Below are positions 51,321 to 59,830 of a DNA stretch of 64,000 nucleotides, piece after piece. The stretch is taken from NCBI GenBank assembly GCA_008012115.1, contig SSEB01000003.1:248001-312000 (forward strand), written 5' to 3'. Each line of letters opens with the position of its first letter. The stretch's first letter is position 1. The stretch comes from Nevskiaceae bacterium (GTDB lineage Bacteria; Pseudomonadota; Gammaproteobacteria; Nevskiales; Nevskiaceae). The notes beneath the pieces are model-generated. The model was not told where the DNA came from and made no database searches. It saw only the letters and a list, made by a program, of their open reading frames with translations. The translations under genes were made by a program, and so were the position numbers.

Positions 51321-52601
51321 CTAGCCGGTCTGCTGGAACACCGGCCAGCGGTCGACGATCTTGCCGCCGCGCACCGCCAGCAGGTCGCCGAACTGCAGCA
51401 GCACGAACTCGCTCTGCGTGGGACGGAAGAACACCTGGTCGTCGACCCGGAGATTCACCGATGGCGCGGCGTTGACGATTTCCTGGTTGGTGCTGTGGCC
51501 GTAGGTGCTGTTGAACTGCAGGCCCTTCGGCGACTCGTACTCCGCCATCCAGTAGCCGCCGTAGATGAAATACGTCTCGCGCTGGTTGACGTCCCACCAG
51601 GAGAAGATGCGGGATTTTTCATCGAGGCTGGGAATCTCGACCGGGCCGGTGGCCTTGAGCACCGGGGTGGCGATGTACACCGCCGGTAGGTGATCGGCGA
51701 GCGTGTCGAGATCGTAATGCGTCGGTTTGAGCAGGCCGGTGCCGACGGAAATGTCGTTGGTCAGCGTTTCGGCTTCGTGCAGCTTGTAAGTGGGGCTGCC
51801 GGCGGTGTTGAGCGTGAGCTGCTCGTTCCACAGCGCGGGATACTGCCGGCGGACGTGATCGACGCGCGCCTGGTAGATCGTCATCACCTTGGCGAACAGT
51901 TCTGCGTGGGTGCCGAGGATTTTCGGCACGCCCATGCCGGCGTGCGGGTCGTAGCCCATGAACCCGGCGAACTCCAGATGCTTCGGGTCGGCGGCGATGA
52001 CGTTCAGCATCGCGTCGAGCGTCGCGTCGTCGGCCACGCCGCCGCGGTGCAGGCCCACGTCGATTTCGATGCTGACGCGCAGCCGGGTGTTCAGGCCCTG
52101 CGCGAGTTGCTGGTACTGCAGCAGGTGCGCCGGCGTGTCGATCAGCCATTGCAGTTGCTGCGACGGATCGAACCCGCCCTTGTGCTGCCGGTAGAAGATT
52201 TCCGCGGAGCGCACCGGCAGCGGCTTGCCGATGAGGATGTCGGCATCCGACCAGGTCTGCGCATCGATGTTCAGGAAAGGCTGATGGAACGACATCAAAC
52301 GCCGGGTGCCGGCGCGCCTAGCGACGTAGTCGATGAGGCCGGCGCAGGGCACGGACTTCTCGACGATGCGGTAGTGGCGCCCCGGCACTTTCGCAACCGA
52401 GGTCTTCACCAGGTCGATGTTGTGATCGAGACGGTCGAGGTCGATCACCAGGCTCGGGCGCATCGGCCCGTTCTTCTTCAGCTCCTCGTTGAGCGTGCGG
52501 AAGTAGTCATCGTAGGGCGCGCCGTTGTCCTTGGGGCGCAGCAGGGCGCCGCCAGCGATGGCGAGGCCCAGACCGCCGAGCAACACGGAACGTCTCTTCA
52601 T
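51321..52601 (-). CDS. Tat-exported fold-type III PLP protein (D-threonine aldolase / DSD1 family)
   Basis: 426 aa. The N-terminus MKRRSVLLGGLGLAIAGGAL has a twin-arginine Tat signal. The alanine-racemase-like barrel begins SLVIDLDRLDHNIDLVK; the PLP lysine is probably in HYRIVEKSVP; SIEIDVGLHRGGV, FAGFMGYDPHAG and NTAGSPTYKLH follow, and the C-terminal domain ends with the metal-site-like NLRVDDQVFF. Family members cleave or deaminate D-threonine/D-serine-type amino acids. Export of such an enzyme is uncommon. It is embedded in the operon between the FAD oxidase and gntR. Confidence 0.85.
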   Translation of the reverse strand: MKRRSVLLGGLGLAIAGGALLRPKDNGAPYDDYFRTLNEELKKNGPMRPSLVIDLDRLDHNIDLVKTSVAKVPGRHYRIVEKSVPCAGLIDYVARRAGTRRLMSFHQPFLNIDAQTWSDADILIGKPLPVRSAEIFYRQHKGGFDPSQQLQWLIDTPAHLLQYQQLAQGLNTRLRVSIEIDVGLHRGGVADDATLDAMLNVIAADPKHLEFAGFMGYDPHAGMGVPKILGTHAELFAKVMTIYQARVDHVRRQYPALWNEQLTLNTAGSPTYKLHEAETLTNDISVGTGLLKPTHYDLDTLADHLPAVYIATPVLKATGPVEIPSLDEKSRIFSWWDVNQRETYFIYGGYWMAEYESPKGLQFNSTYGHSTNQEIVNAAPSVNLRVDDQVFFRPTQSEFVLLQFGDLLAVRGGKIVDRWPVFQQTG

Positions 52602-52624
52602 GTCCGACTCCTGAATCAATATCC

Positions 52625-52652
52625 CGTCATTCCCGCCTTCGCGGGGGTGACG
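52625..52652. repeat. REP-like palindrome between DSD1-type and FAD-oxidase genes
   Basis: CGTCATTCCCGC / GCGGGGGTGACG with loop CTTC forms a 12-bp stem with one G-T-type mismatch. The CGTCATTCCCGC...GCGGGAATGACG type is a common dispersed palindrome in many Proteobacteria. It is unrelated to the 116-bp elements. Confidence 0.7.
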
Positions 52653-52661
52653 ATGGGCTGA

Positions 52662-54047
52662 CTAGCACTGAACGCCGAACACCGACCGCAGGTGGCCGTT
52701 GAGGAACTTGCCGGTGGGGTCCATCTCGCGGCGGATTTCGGTGAACTCCTTCCAGCGCGGGTACAGCTGCGACAGCTGCGCGGCGTTGAGCGTGTGCAGC
52801 TTGCCCCAGTGCGGACGGCCGTCGTACTTCCAGAAGATCGGTTCGATCTGCGCGAAGAAGTTGTGATAGTCCATGTCGTAGTACTGGTGCACGGAGATCG
52901 CGCAGCTGTCACGGCCGCTGAACATCGACAGGGGAATGTCGTCGCCCTTGACGTAACGGTATTCCAGCGGAATAAAGCTGTTGAGGTTCTGCTCGCGGAT
53001 GGTCTTGAGGATTTCGCGCACGCAGGCCGGGCCGGCGTCGGCGGGCACTTCGTACTCCATCTCGTTGAAGCGCTGGTCGCGCACGTTGGCGAACACGCGG
53101 AACGAGTCGTCGATCACGTCGGGGAATTCCAGGTGCTTGACCAGGAAGTTGAGCAGCGCCGCGTGCGCGTCGGGGTGATTGCGCAGGTAGGTGTTGGCCA
53201 TCGCCAGCTTGCCGACCTTGTCGCCGTCACCGCCCATTTCCTTGGCCAGCGTGCGGCTGTCCGTGGTCTCGTTCTGGACCTGCGCCAGCGACACGTCCGA
53301 GTGCAGGATCGGATTGAACTCGAAGTGGTCGTTCTCCTTCACCAGGCGCGGCATGTCTTCGAGCAGCTCCTCGGTGTTCTGCACCCACTGCTTCTGATGC
53401 AGGCGGAAGGCTTTCCGGTTCTGCAGTTTCACGCGGGTGATGATGCCCAGAGAACCCAGCGACGCGCGGGCGGCGTTGAACAGTTCCGGCTGATGGGTCT
53501 TGTCGAGATCGAGCACTTTGCCCTCGGCCGTCACCAGGCGCAGACCGACGACATTGGTGGAGTACGAGCCGAACTTCGGGCCGGTGCCGTGCGTTGAGGT
53601 GGAGATGGCGCCGGCCAGTGTCTGGTAGTCGATGTCCGCCATGTTCGGCAGGGCCTGTCCGACCTTGAGCAGCGGCTCGCCGGTCTGCGACATCGGAGTG
53701 CCTGCCCAGAACTCCGCCTGCAGCGTCTGGGGATCGTGCCCGATCATGCCGGTGAAGTTGCTCAGCGAGACGATCTTGCCGTCGGTGGGGACCAGGGCAC
53801 TGAAGGAATGCGAAGAGCCGACCGGGCGCACGGTCATGTCGCGCGTGCTTTTCAGCAGTTCCGCCAGCTCGTCCTCGCTGGCGGGCGCGAGGCGCGCCGC
53901 AGGAATGCAGCTCTGGCCGCCGGACCAGTTGCGCCACGGAATGATGCGGGCGCGCGCGGCTTGCGCCAGTGTCGACCAGCCGCCGGTGCCGGCCAGGGCG
54001 CCGAGCGCGCCGAGATGCTTGATGAGTGCTCTGCGGGACAATGACAT
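52662..54047 (-). CDS. Tat-exported FAD-linked lactone oxidase-type oxidoreductase
   Basis: 461 aa. The N-terminus SLSRRALIKHLGALGAL is a Tat signal. The FAD-binding PCMH-type domain includes VRPVGSSHSFSALVPTDG, the TLAGAISTSTHGTG motif and GSLGIITRVKL; the C-terminal D-arabinono-1,4-lactone oxidase domain ends PRWKEFTEIRREMDPTGKFLN. The conserved HxSG-like histidine for covalent flavin is not obvious. It should oxidise a carbohydrate lactone or another alcohol in the periplasm and pass electrons to the lipoprotein cytochrome encoded 26 bp upstream. Start at 54047. Confidence 0.88.
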   Translation of the reverse strand: MSLSRRALIKHLGALGALAGTGGWSTLAQAARARIIPWRNWSGGQSCIPAARLAPASEDELAELLKSTRDMTVRPVGSSHSFSALVPTDGKIVSLSNFTGMIGHDPQTLQAEFWAGTPMSQTGEPLLKVGQALPNMADIDYQTLAGAISTSTHGTGPKFGSYSTNVVGLRLVTAEGKVLDLDKTHQPELFNAARASLGSLGIITRVKLQNRKAFRLHQKQWVQNTEELLEDMPRLVKENDHFEFNPILHSDVSLAQVQNETTDSRTLAKEMGGDGDKVGKLAMANTYLRNHPDAHAALLNFLVKHLEFPDVIDDSFRVFANVRDQRFNEMEYEVPADAGPACVREILKTIREQNLNSFIPLEYRYVKGDDIPLSMFSGRDSCAISVHQYYDMDYHNFFAQIEPIFWKYDGRPHWGKLHTLNAAQLSQLYPRWKEFTEIRREMDPTGKFLNGHLRSVFGVQC

Positions 54048-54073
54048 GGTGGCTCTCTGCAAAACGGGCGGAC

Positions 54074-54445
54074 TTACTTGAGCTGTGCGCCGGACATGTA
54101 TTCGATCAGGGCTACGAAATCCTGCTCGGTGCATTGCGTGCACGTTCCCATCGGCGGCATGCCCTTGTAGCCGTTGATGGTGTGGTCGAGCAGGGTGTCG
54201 CGACCCTGCGCGAGGCGCGGCGCCCAGGCCTGGGCATCGCCGGCCTGCGGCGCGCCGGTGCCGGGCACCGCGTGGCAGTTGTGGCAGGTCTGCTGGAACA
54301 GCTTGAGCGTGGCCGGCGAGGCGTTGGCAGCGGCCGCCGGTGCTGCGGCCGCGGTGGGGGTCGCCGCTGCGGTCTGTTCGTGATGGCCGCAGGCGGCGAG
54401 CAGGAACGCGGCGGATACCGCCGCGGCGAGGCGGATGAGGTTCAT
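54074..54445 (-). CDS. Cytochrome c5-type lipoprotein
   Basis: 123 aa. A lipoprotein signal ends FLLAACG; an Ala-rich linker follows; the haem motif is CHNCH (residues 54-58), the axial methionine is in MPPMG, and a C-terminal CTQC pair is the extra disulfide of c5 cytochromes. It is anchored to a membrane facing the periplasm. It lies between the YCF48 protein (4-bp ATGA overlap) and the FAD oxidase (26 bp), and is the natural electron acceptor for that oxidase. Confidence 0.9.
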   Translation of the reverse strand: MNLIRLAAAVSAAFLLAACGHHEQTAAATPTAAAAPAAAANASPATLKLFQQTCHNCHAVPGTGAPQAGDAQAWAPRLAQGRDTLLDHTINGYKGMPPMGTCTQCTEQDFVALIEYMSGAQLK

Positions 54446-55410
54446 GGCGAGACTCCGGATTTCACGGCGACGAGGCCGGTGGCGCCGAACAGCAGCGGGG
54501 CGCCGGTCGGCGTCGCGGTGGTGGCGGTGAGCGGGGCGCGATCTTCGCGTTCGTGCAGGGAGAAGGTCTTGCCGTCGTCGCTGCTGTCCAGCGTGGTGCC
54601 GGCCAATCCCACCAGCAGCAGGTGGCCGTCCGGCAATTGGGTCAGGCCAGTGAGCGACTGCTGTGTGCCCGAGGGCACTTCGCTCCAGGTGACGCCCTGG
54701 TCGTCGCTGGCAAAGATATGGCCACGCTGGCCGGCGATGATCAGGCGGCCGGACTTGAGCTGCAGTCCCGCCCAGAACGAACCGGGGTTGCTGGTCTGCA
54801 GCGTGGCCCAGGTCGCGCCACCGTCGGTGGAGCGATACACCAGGCCGGCTTCGCCGGCGATGCACAACACGCTGCCGCCATCGCCGAAGATGCCGTACAG
54901 GTGATGGTCGGTCGCGGGGCCTGTTTCAACGGCGAGCGGTGTCCAGCTGGCGCCGCCATCCGCGGTCTGCACGGCGGTGCCGAACAGGCCGACGGCGAAT
55001 CCATGCTGCGCGTCGCGGAAGCGGATGCCGAACAGCGGCTTGTCGCCCTCCAGGTCCTCGCGCTGCAAGGTCCAGGTCTCACCGCCGTCGGCGGTGTGCA
55101 GGATCACGCCATCGTGGCCGGCGGCCCAGCCTTGCCGGTCGTCGATGAAACTCAGACTGGTGAGCAGCGCCTGCGTCGGCACGCTGCGCGCCTGTCGGAA
55201 CTGCCGGCCGTCGTCCGAGAGCAGGACCATGCCGTGATCGCCGACGGCGACAATGCGCGCGCCGGCATGCGCAGCGGCCATGATCGGCGCCTGCGTCGGG
55301 TGTGGCATGGGCACTGCCGGTTTCTGCGCGGAGCCGGCGGCGGAGGCATGACCGCAGCAGACCAGTGCGGCGGCGGCAGCGATACGGAGCATGGAAGTAC
55401 GGATCGTCAT
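54442..55410 (-). CDS. YCF48/BNR-repeat periplasmic protein
   Basis: 322 aa. A signal peptide (cleavage HASAA) is followed by repeated beta-propeller blades, each with an SxDxGxTW (Asp-box) signature: LLSDDGRQFRQA, HTADGGETWTL, QTADGGASWTPL, RSTDGGATWATL, ASDDQGVTWSEV, DSSDDGKTFSLH. The Ycf48-like seven-bladed fold is known as a protein-assembly factor in photosystem II; here it is likely a periplasmic scaffold of the MMPL transporter. It precedes the cytochrome gene with a 4-bp overlap and follows the MMPL gene by 8 bp. Confidence 0.88.
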   Translation of the reverse strand: MTIRTSMLRIAAAAALVCCGHASAAGSAQKPAVPMPHPTQAPIMAAAHAGARIVAVGDHGMVLLSDDGRQFRQARSVPTQALLTSLSFIDDRQGWAAGHDGVILHTADGGETWTLQREDLEGDKPLFGIRFRDAQHGFAVGLFGTAVQTADGGASWTPLAVETGPATDHHLYGIFGDGGSVLCIAGEAGLVYRSTDGGATWATLQTSNPGSFWAGLQLKSGRLIIAGQRGHIFASDDQGVTWSEVPSGTQQSLTGLTQLPDGHLLLVGLAGTTLDSSDDGKTFSLHEREDRAPLTATTATPTGAPLLFGATGLVAVKSGVSP

Positions 55411-55418
55411 GGCCGGCC

Positions 55419-57782
55419 TCAGTGGTGCATCAGTCCGGGAACGCGCACCGGGCCGCGGCGCGGGAACAGCCGCTCCAGCACCACGGCGAACGCCGGCAGC
55501 GCGGTGATCGCCATCAGCATGTTGACCATGAACATGAAGGTCAGCAGCTTGCCCATGTCGGCCTGGAACTTGAGCGCCGAGAAGCTCCAAGTAGCGACGC
55601 CGACCGACAGCGTCAGCGCGGTGAACACGGTGGCGATGCCGGTTTCCTTGAGTGCATGCTCGAAGGCGGCGACGATGGTCTCGCCGCCGGCCAGGTGCAT
55701 CTGCAGGCGGTTGTAGATGTAGAAGGCGTAGTCCACGCCGACGCCGACCGACAGCACCATCACCGGCAGCGTGGCGACGGTCAGGCCGATGCCCTGCCAC
55801 TTCATGAAGGCGTAGCCGAGGAAGGTCGCCACCGTCAGCGGCAGGCAGCAGGCCAGCATCGCGCGCCAGTCGCGGTAGGCGAGGAACACCAGCAGCACGA
55901 TGGCGGCGTAGACGTAGAGCATCATCGGCAGCTCGCTGTGCTCCAGCACCTCGTTGGTCGCGGCCTCGACGCCGGCGTTGCCGCTGGCGAGACGGAAGCT
56001 GACGCCGTCCATGTGATGCGCAGCGCGGAACGCCTTCACCGCCGTCACGACGCCCTGGATGGTCGTGGCCTTGTGGTCGGTGAGGTAGAGATTGACCGCC
56101 AGCCACTTGCAGCCCTGGCCGCGCAGCGCCGCCGCCTCCTGCGCCTGCGCGATGATGTAGTCGAGCGTCTTGCCGTCGCGCGGCACGGTCGCCATCAGCG
56201 GCATGCCTTCGTTGAGGCCGGCGTTGTAGAGCTTGGTGAGCGAGGCGATGGACTCGGCGTTGACCACGCCCGGCACGTTCTGCATCTCCCAGCCGAACTG
56301 GTCGATGAGCTTGACCAGCTCGACGTTGCCGCAGGAGCCCTCGGGCGCCTCCACCACGACGGTGAGCCAGTCGAGGCCGATGTCGAATTTCTCGGCGACG
56401 GCCAGCGAGTCCAGGTTGTAGCGGGCATCGGCGCGCAGTTCCGGCGATCCCGGCTGCAGGCTGCCGATGACACGGTCGCGCGACAGCAGCACCGCGGCGG
56501 CAAACACGACCAGCGTCAGCAGCGTCATGATCCAGGCATTGCGCGGCTCGGCGATGCGCGCCACCGCGCTCATCCAGTCGCCGCGGCTGTCGCGCCGAGC
56601 CTGCGACTGCGCGCTCCAGTCCTGCGAGATCTTCGAGTAGGAGGCCGCCAGCGGCAGCATGATCAGGTTGCTCACCACCTTGTAGGCGACGCCGATGGAG
56701 GCGACGATGGCCAGCTCGCGGATCATCGGGATCGGCACCAGCACCATGGTGACGAAGCTGACCAGGGTGGTGGTCAGCGCCAGCACGCCCGGGATCAGCA
56801 GGCCGCTGAAGCTGCGCCGCGCTGCCTCGTACATCGAGCAGCCGCCGGCGACCTCGCGCACCATGAAGTTGATCTGCTGCACGCCATGCGACACACCGAT
56901 GGCGAAGATCAGGAAAGGCACCAGGATCGCCAGCGGATCGAGGCCCAGACCCAGCAGGTGCATGGTGCCGAACTGCCAGATCAGCGTGGTCATCGAACAG
57001 ATGATTTTCTGGAAGGTCAGCATCCAGGAGCGGCAGTACCAGTACACCGCCAAGATGGTCAGCAGCAGCGCCACGCCGCAGAACAGCAGCACGCCGGAGG
57101 CGCCGTCGGCGATGTCGGCGACTTCCTTGGCGAAGCCGATGATCTGGATTTCGACGTCGGCGTTCTCGAACTTGCCGCGAATCTGCGATTCCAGGCGGTG
57201 GCCGAAGTCGATGTAGTCGAGCGGCTCGCCGGTGTGCGGATCGGGATCCTGCAGCGACGCCGCGATCAGCAGCGCGGAGCCGTCGCGCGCCACCAGTTTG
57301 CCCATGTAGCCGCCTTCGACCACGCGTGTGCGGATCTGCGCGATCACCTCCGGCGTCAGCGCGTCGGGCGTGACGGTGCCGCTGATCAGCGGATCGGCCT
57401 TGAAGCCTTCCTCGGTGATCTCGGTGACGAAGATGTTAGGCGTCCACAGCGAGGTGACACTGCCGCGGTTGACGCCGGGCAGGAAGGTCAGCGCCTGCGT
57501 CACGTCCAGCAGGGTCTTGAGCGTCGCCGCGTTCCACACGTCGCCGTGACGCGGATGCACCACCACGGCGATGCTGTTGGCATCCTGCAGCTGATCGCGA
57601 TAGGCGTTAAAGGTCTGGATGTACTCGTGCCGCGCCGGCAGCAGCTTGTCGAAGCCGGCGGAGATGCGCAGGTGCGAGCCTTCCCAGGCCATGAAAGCGG
57701 TGAGCACCGCGAACACGCCCAGCACCGCGCCGCGATGCGCGAACAGGAAGCCCTCCAGCCGTTGAACGAGTCGGGTCAGCAT
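55419..57782 (-). CDS. RND-superfamily MMPL transporter
   Basis: 787 aa with twelve membrane helices in two halves, each with a large periplasmic loop. The N-terminal helix is GAVLGVFAVLTAFMAWEG, and membrane signatures include GVLLFCGVALLLTILAVYW, FLIFAIGVSHGVQQI and PVMVLSVGVGVDYAFYIYNRL. MMPL proteins export or import lipids and hydrophobic molecules across the inner membrane. YCF48 is 8 bp downstream and DUF1302 19 bp upstream. The start at 57782 (MLTRLVQRLEG) was chosen because the longer frame upstream has no similarity. Confidence 0.92.
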   Translation of the reverse strand: MLTRLVQRLEGFLFAHRGAVLGVFAVLTAFMAWEGSHLRISAGFDKLLPARHEYIQTFNAYRDQLQDANSIAVVVHPRHGDVWNAATLKTLLDVTQALTFLPGVNRGSVTSLWTPNIFVTEITEEGFKADPLISGTVTPDALTPEVIAQIRTRVVEGGYMGKLVARDGSALLIAASLQDPDPHTGEPLDYIDFGHRLESQIRGKFENADVEIQIIGFAKEVADIADGASGVLLFCGVALLLTILAVYWYCRSWMLTFQKIICSMTTLIWQFGTMHLLGLGLDPLAILVPFLIFAIGVSHGVQQINFMVREVAGGCSMYEAARRSFSGLLIPGVLALTTTLVSFVTMVLVPIPMIRELAIVASIGVAYKVVSNLIMLPLAASYSKISQDWSAQSQARRDSRGDWMSAVARIAEPRNAWIMTLLTLVVFAAAVLLSRDRVIGSLQPGSPELRADARYNLDSLAVAEKFDIGLDWLTVVVEAPEGSCGNVELVKLIDQFGWEMQNVPGVVNAESIASLTKLYNAGLNEGMPLMATVPRDGKTLDYIIAQAQEAAALRGQGCKWLAVNLYLTDHKATTIQGVVTAVKAFRAAHHMDGVSFRLASGNAGVEAATNEVLEHSELPMMLYVYAAIVLLVFLAYRDWRAMLACCLPLTVATFLGYAFMKWQGIGLTVATLPVMVLSVGVGVDYAFYIYNRLQMHLAGGETIVAAFEHALKETGIATVFTALTLSVGVATWSFSALKFQADMGKLLTFMFMVNMLMAITALPAFAVVLERLFPRRGPVRVPGLMHH

Positions 57783-57801
57783 GAGCGGCGGGGCCTCGGC
57801 C

Positions 57802-59736
57802 TCAGAAGTTGTAGGCCACGGAGGCCGAGACGAAGTCGCGGTCGCGCGCCAGGTTCTGCGAGCCGCCACCGAAGTACCAGGTGTAGGCCAGCGAGCCGGT
57901 GATGCGGTTCTGGCGGTTGAGGTTGAGCGTCAGCGTGCCGGCCTTGACGCCCGACTGCCAGGGGATCGAGTTCGGCGAGTTGCCGTAGACGCCGTGCGAC
58001 CAGTCGATCTGCGGCGACCAGTTGAAGCCGGAGTTGAAGGCGTTGGGATAGGTCACGGTGCTTTCGATCACGTAACCGGCCGAGACCTTGTCCGGCACGT
58101 GGTAGGCCGGCAGCGACCAGGGAATGCCGCCCAGCGGCTTCAGGCCCGGGAAATAAGTTGCACCGGTTTCGATGAGGAACACGCCCTCGCTGGCGCCGAA
58201 CAGCGGCAGGAGCCACTGGCCGAGGCCGCTGGTGGGCGAGAAGATCTGCAGCGCCGTCGACTGCGCCTGCCACTTCTGCTGATCGACCCAGCCCTTGCAG
58301 TAATGACCCTTGGCTTCGCCGCCGTCGTTGACGCAGGCGTAGTACGGCTGCTTGCCCTTGAGGGTGGGCACGGAGGTGTCGATGGCGGTGGCCTCGCGCG
58401 GGCGGTAGGACACCTCGGCGCCGATGGCCCAGTCGCCGGCATTGAAGTTGGTGGAGACGCCGGCGAGGTGACGATCCTTCGGGAACTCGACGCGGTAGGC
58501 GGCGGAGACCGGGTTGTCGGCGGCGTACTTCGGATCGACCACGTAGGTGATGAAGGGGATCTTCTCGCTGTAGTTCAGGTAATAGAACCCGAACGAGGCA
58601 TCCGTCCATTCCGGCCGCCAGTGCAGCGACAGTCCCCACTCTCCGGCGTTGTCCGGCGTGCTGGCGCCATCCAGCGGGAGCGCGGTGCCGGTCTGCAACT
58701 GCGCGTTGGAGGCGACCACGACATTGGCCGCGGCCGGCGACAGCGGATTGGCGGGGTTGGTCAGGCCGTTGGTGATACGCGGCCGCATGGTGGTCGTGCT
58801 CTCGATCTGCGCGCGGGTCAGGCCGGTGCCGCCCGGGTCGCCGAGTGTGCCGTAGGGCATCAGGCGGATCAGGCCGGCAGCGAGCGCGGTCTGCGCGTTG
58901 GAGTCGGCCGCGATGCCGGCGTTGACCTGCGAGGTGGGGATGTAGATCGCGCCTTCGTTGCCCTTGCCGACGATATCCGCGCTGGAGAAGTAGGTCCCCG
59001 CCGGATCAAGCTGGAAGGGATTCCACTTCCACTGCCAGTAGCCTTCGAAGGCCAGGGTTTTGGTCAGGTCGACGTTCAGCGACACCATCGGCGCCGGCCG
59101 GAAGATTTCCTTGAGCTGGGTGCCGGGCAGGTGCGCACGGCGCACGTCGATGGCGTTGGTCCAGTTGATGCCGCCGAGCACGAAGGTGCTCTCGCCCCAG
59201 CTGATCACCTGGTTGCCGACGCGGATGCGGCCGTTGTGATCGAACAGGTCGAAGTTCTTGCTGACGTAGAGGTCCAGCATCTGGAAGTTGTGCACCGCCA
59301 GGGCACGCGCATCGGGGGCGAGCCTGGTGCGCTGCGTGTGATCGACGCTGAAGTCGTAGGACTCGGTGAAGCGCACGAAGCCGCTCCACTCGTCCGGCGC
59401 CTTCAGGAACAGCTCGTGCGTGCCCTTGATCGCCTGCGAGAAAATCTGGTGATTCTTGTAGTTGAGGTCACCGTTGTCGGCGTTGAGAAAGAACGCGTCC
59501 TCGGAGGCTTCGGGTAGCGGCGCGTTGAGTGCGGCGCAGCCGCCGTTGTCGCGCCCGATCAGCATGCAGGAGCGGTCCTGCGTGCGCATCGACAAACCGT
59601 AGGACACGGTCGAGTCGAAGCTGGCGTGCAAGTCGTCGCCGATGTCGAACTTGAACGCCTGTGCCGGCAGCGTCGCCAGTGTCAGCGCCGCGAATACGGC
59701 CGATGCCGCCATCCCTTTTTTATTCATGCCATCCAT
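57802..59736 (-). CDS. DUF1302 outer-membrane protein
   Basis: 644 aa. The signal peptide ends LPAQA; mature protein starts FKFDIGDDLHASFDSTVSYGLSMR, the conserved N-terminus of DUF1302 proteins. The body is rich in beta strands with a C-terminal phenylalanine (FVSASVAYNF), as in outer-membrane barrels. DUF1302 and DUF1329 genes are commonly adjacent and accompany MMPL/YCF48 genes; the role in transport or secretion of hydrophobic compounds is inferred. The ATG at 59736 has GGGGGTG upstream; 59727 is an alternative. Confidence 0.88.
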   Translation of the reverse strand: MDGMNKKGMAASAVFAALTLATLPAQAFKFDIGDDLHASFDSTVSYGLSMRTQDRSCMLIGRDNGGCAALNAPLPEASEDAFFLNADNGDLNYKNHQIFSQAIKGTHELFLKAPDEWSGFVRFTESYDFSVDHTQRTRLAPDARALAVHNFQMLDLYVSKNFDLFDHNGRIRVGNQVISWGESTFVLGGINWTNAIDVRRAHLPGTQLKEIFRPAPMVSLNVDLTKTLAFEGYWQWKWNPFQLDPAGTYFSSADIVGKGNEGAIYIPTSQVNAGIAADSNAQTALAAGLIRLMPYGTLGDPGGTGLTRAQIESTTTMRPRITNGLTNPANPLSPAAANVVVASNAQLQTGTALPLDGASTPDNAGEWGLSLHWRPEWTDASFGFYYLNYSEKIPFITYVVDPKYAADNPVSAAYRVEFPKDRHLAGVSTNFNAGDWAIGAEVSYRPREATAIDTSVPTLKGKQPYYACVNDGGEAKGHYCKGWVDQQKWQAQSTALQIFSPTSGLGQWLLPLFGASEGVFLIETGATYFPGLKPLGGIPWSLPAYHVPDKVSAGYVIESTVTYPNAFNSGFNWSPQIDWSHGVYGNSPNSIPWQSGVKAGTLTLNLNRQNRITGSLAYTWYFGGGSQNLARDRDFVSASVAYNF

Positions 59737-59782
59737 CACGCACCCCCTGCGTGAACGCCCCAATGAAAAAATGCCCGCTCCG

Positions 59783-59814
59783 CCGCCGCCTCCACGGAAA
59801 TGCGGAGGCGGCGG
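59783..59814. terminator. Hairpin between DUF1329 and DUF1302 genes
   Basis: A perfect 11-bp stem, CCGCCGCCTCC / GGAGGCGGCGG, with a 10-base loop. Downstream on the minus strand a run of six T residues occurs about ten bases after the stem, so it may be a partial terminator or an mRNA-stabilising hairpin within the operon. Confidence 0.45.
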
Positions 59815-59830
59815 TCGAAGCCGGCGCTGC

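Noticed and set aside
55302-57902. 866-aa plus-strand open frame
   Set aside because: Antisense to the MMPL transporter, rich in His/Gln/Arg, without similarity; a shadow frame.
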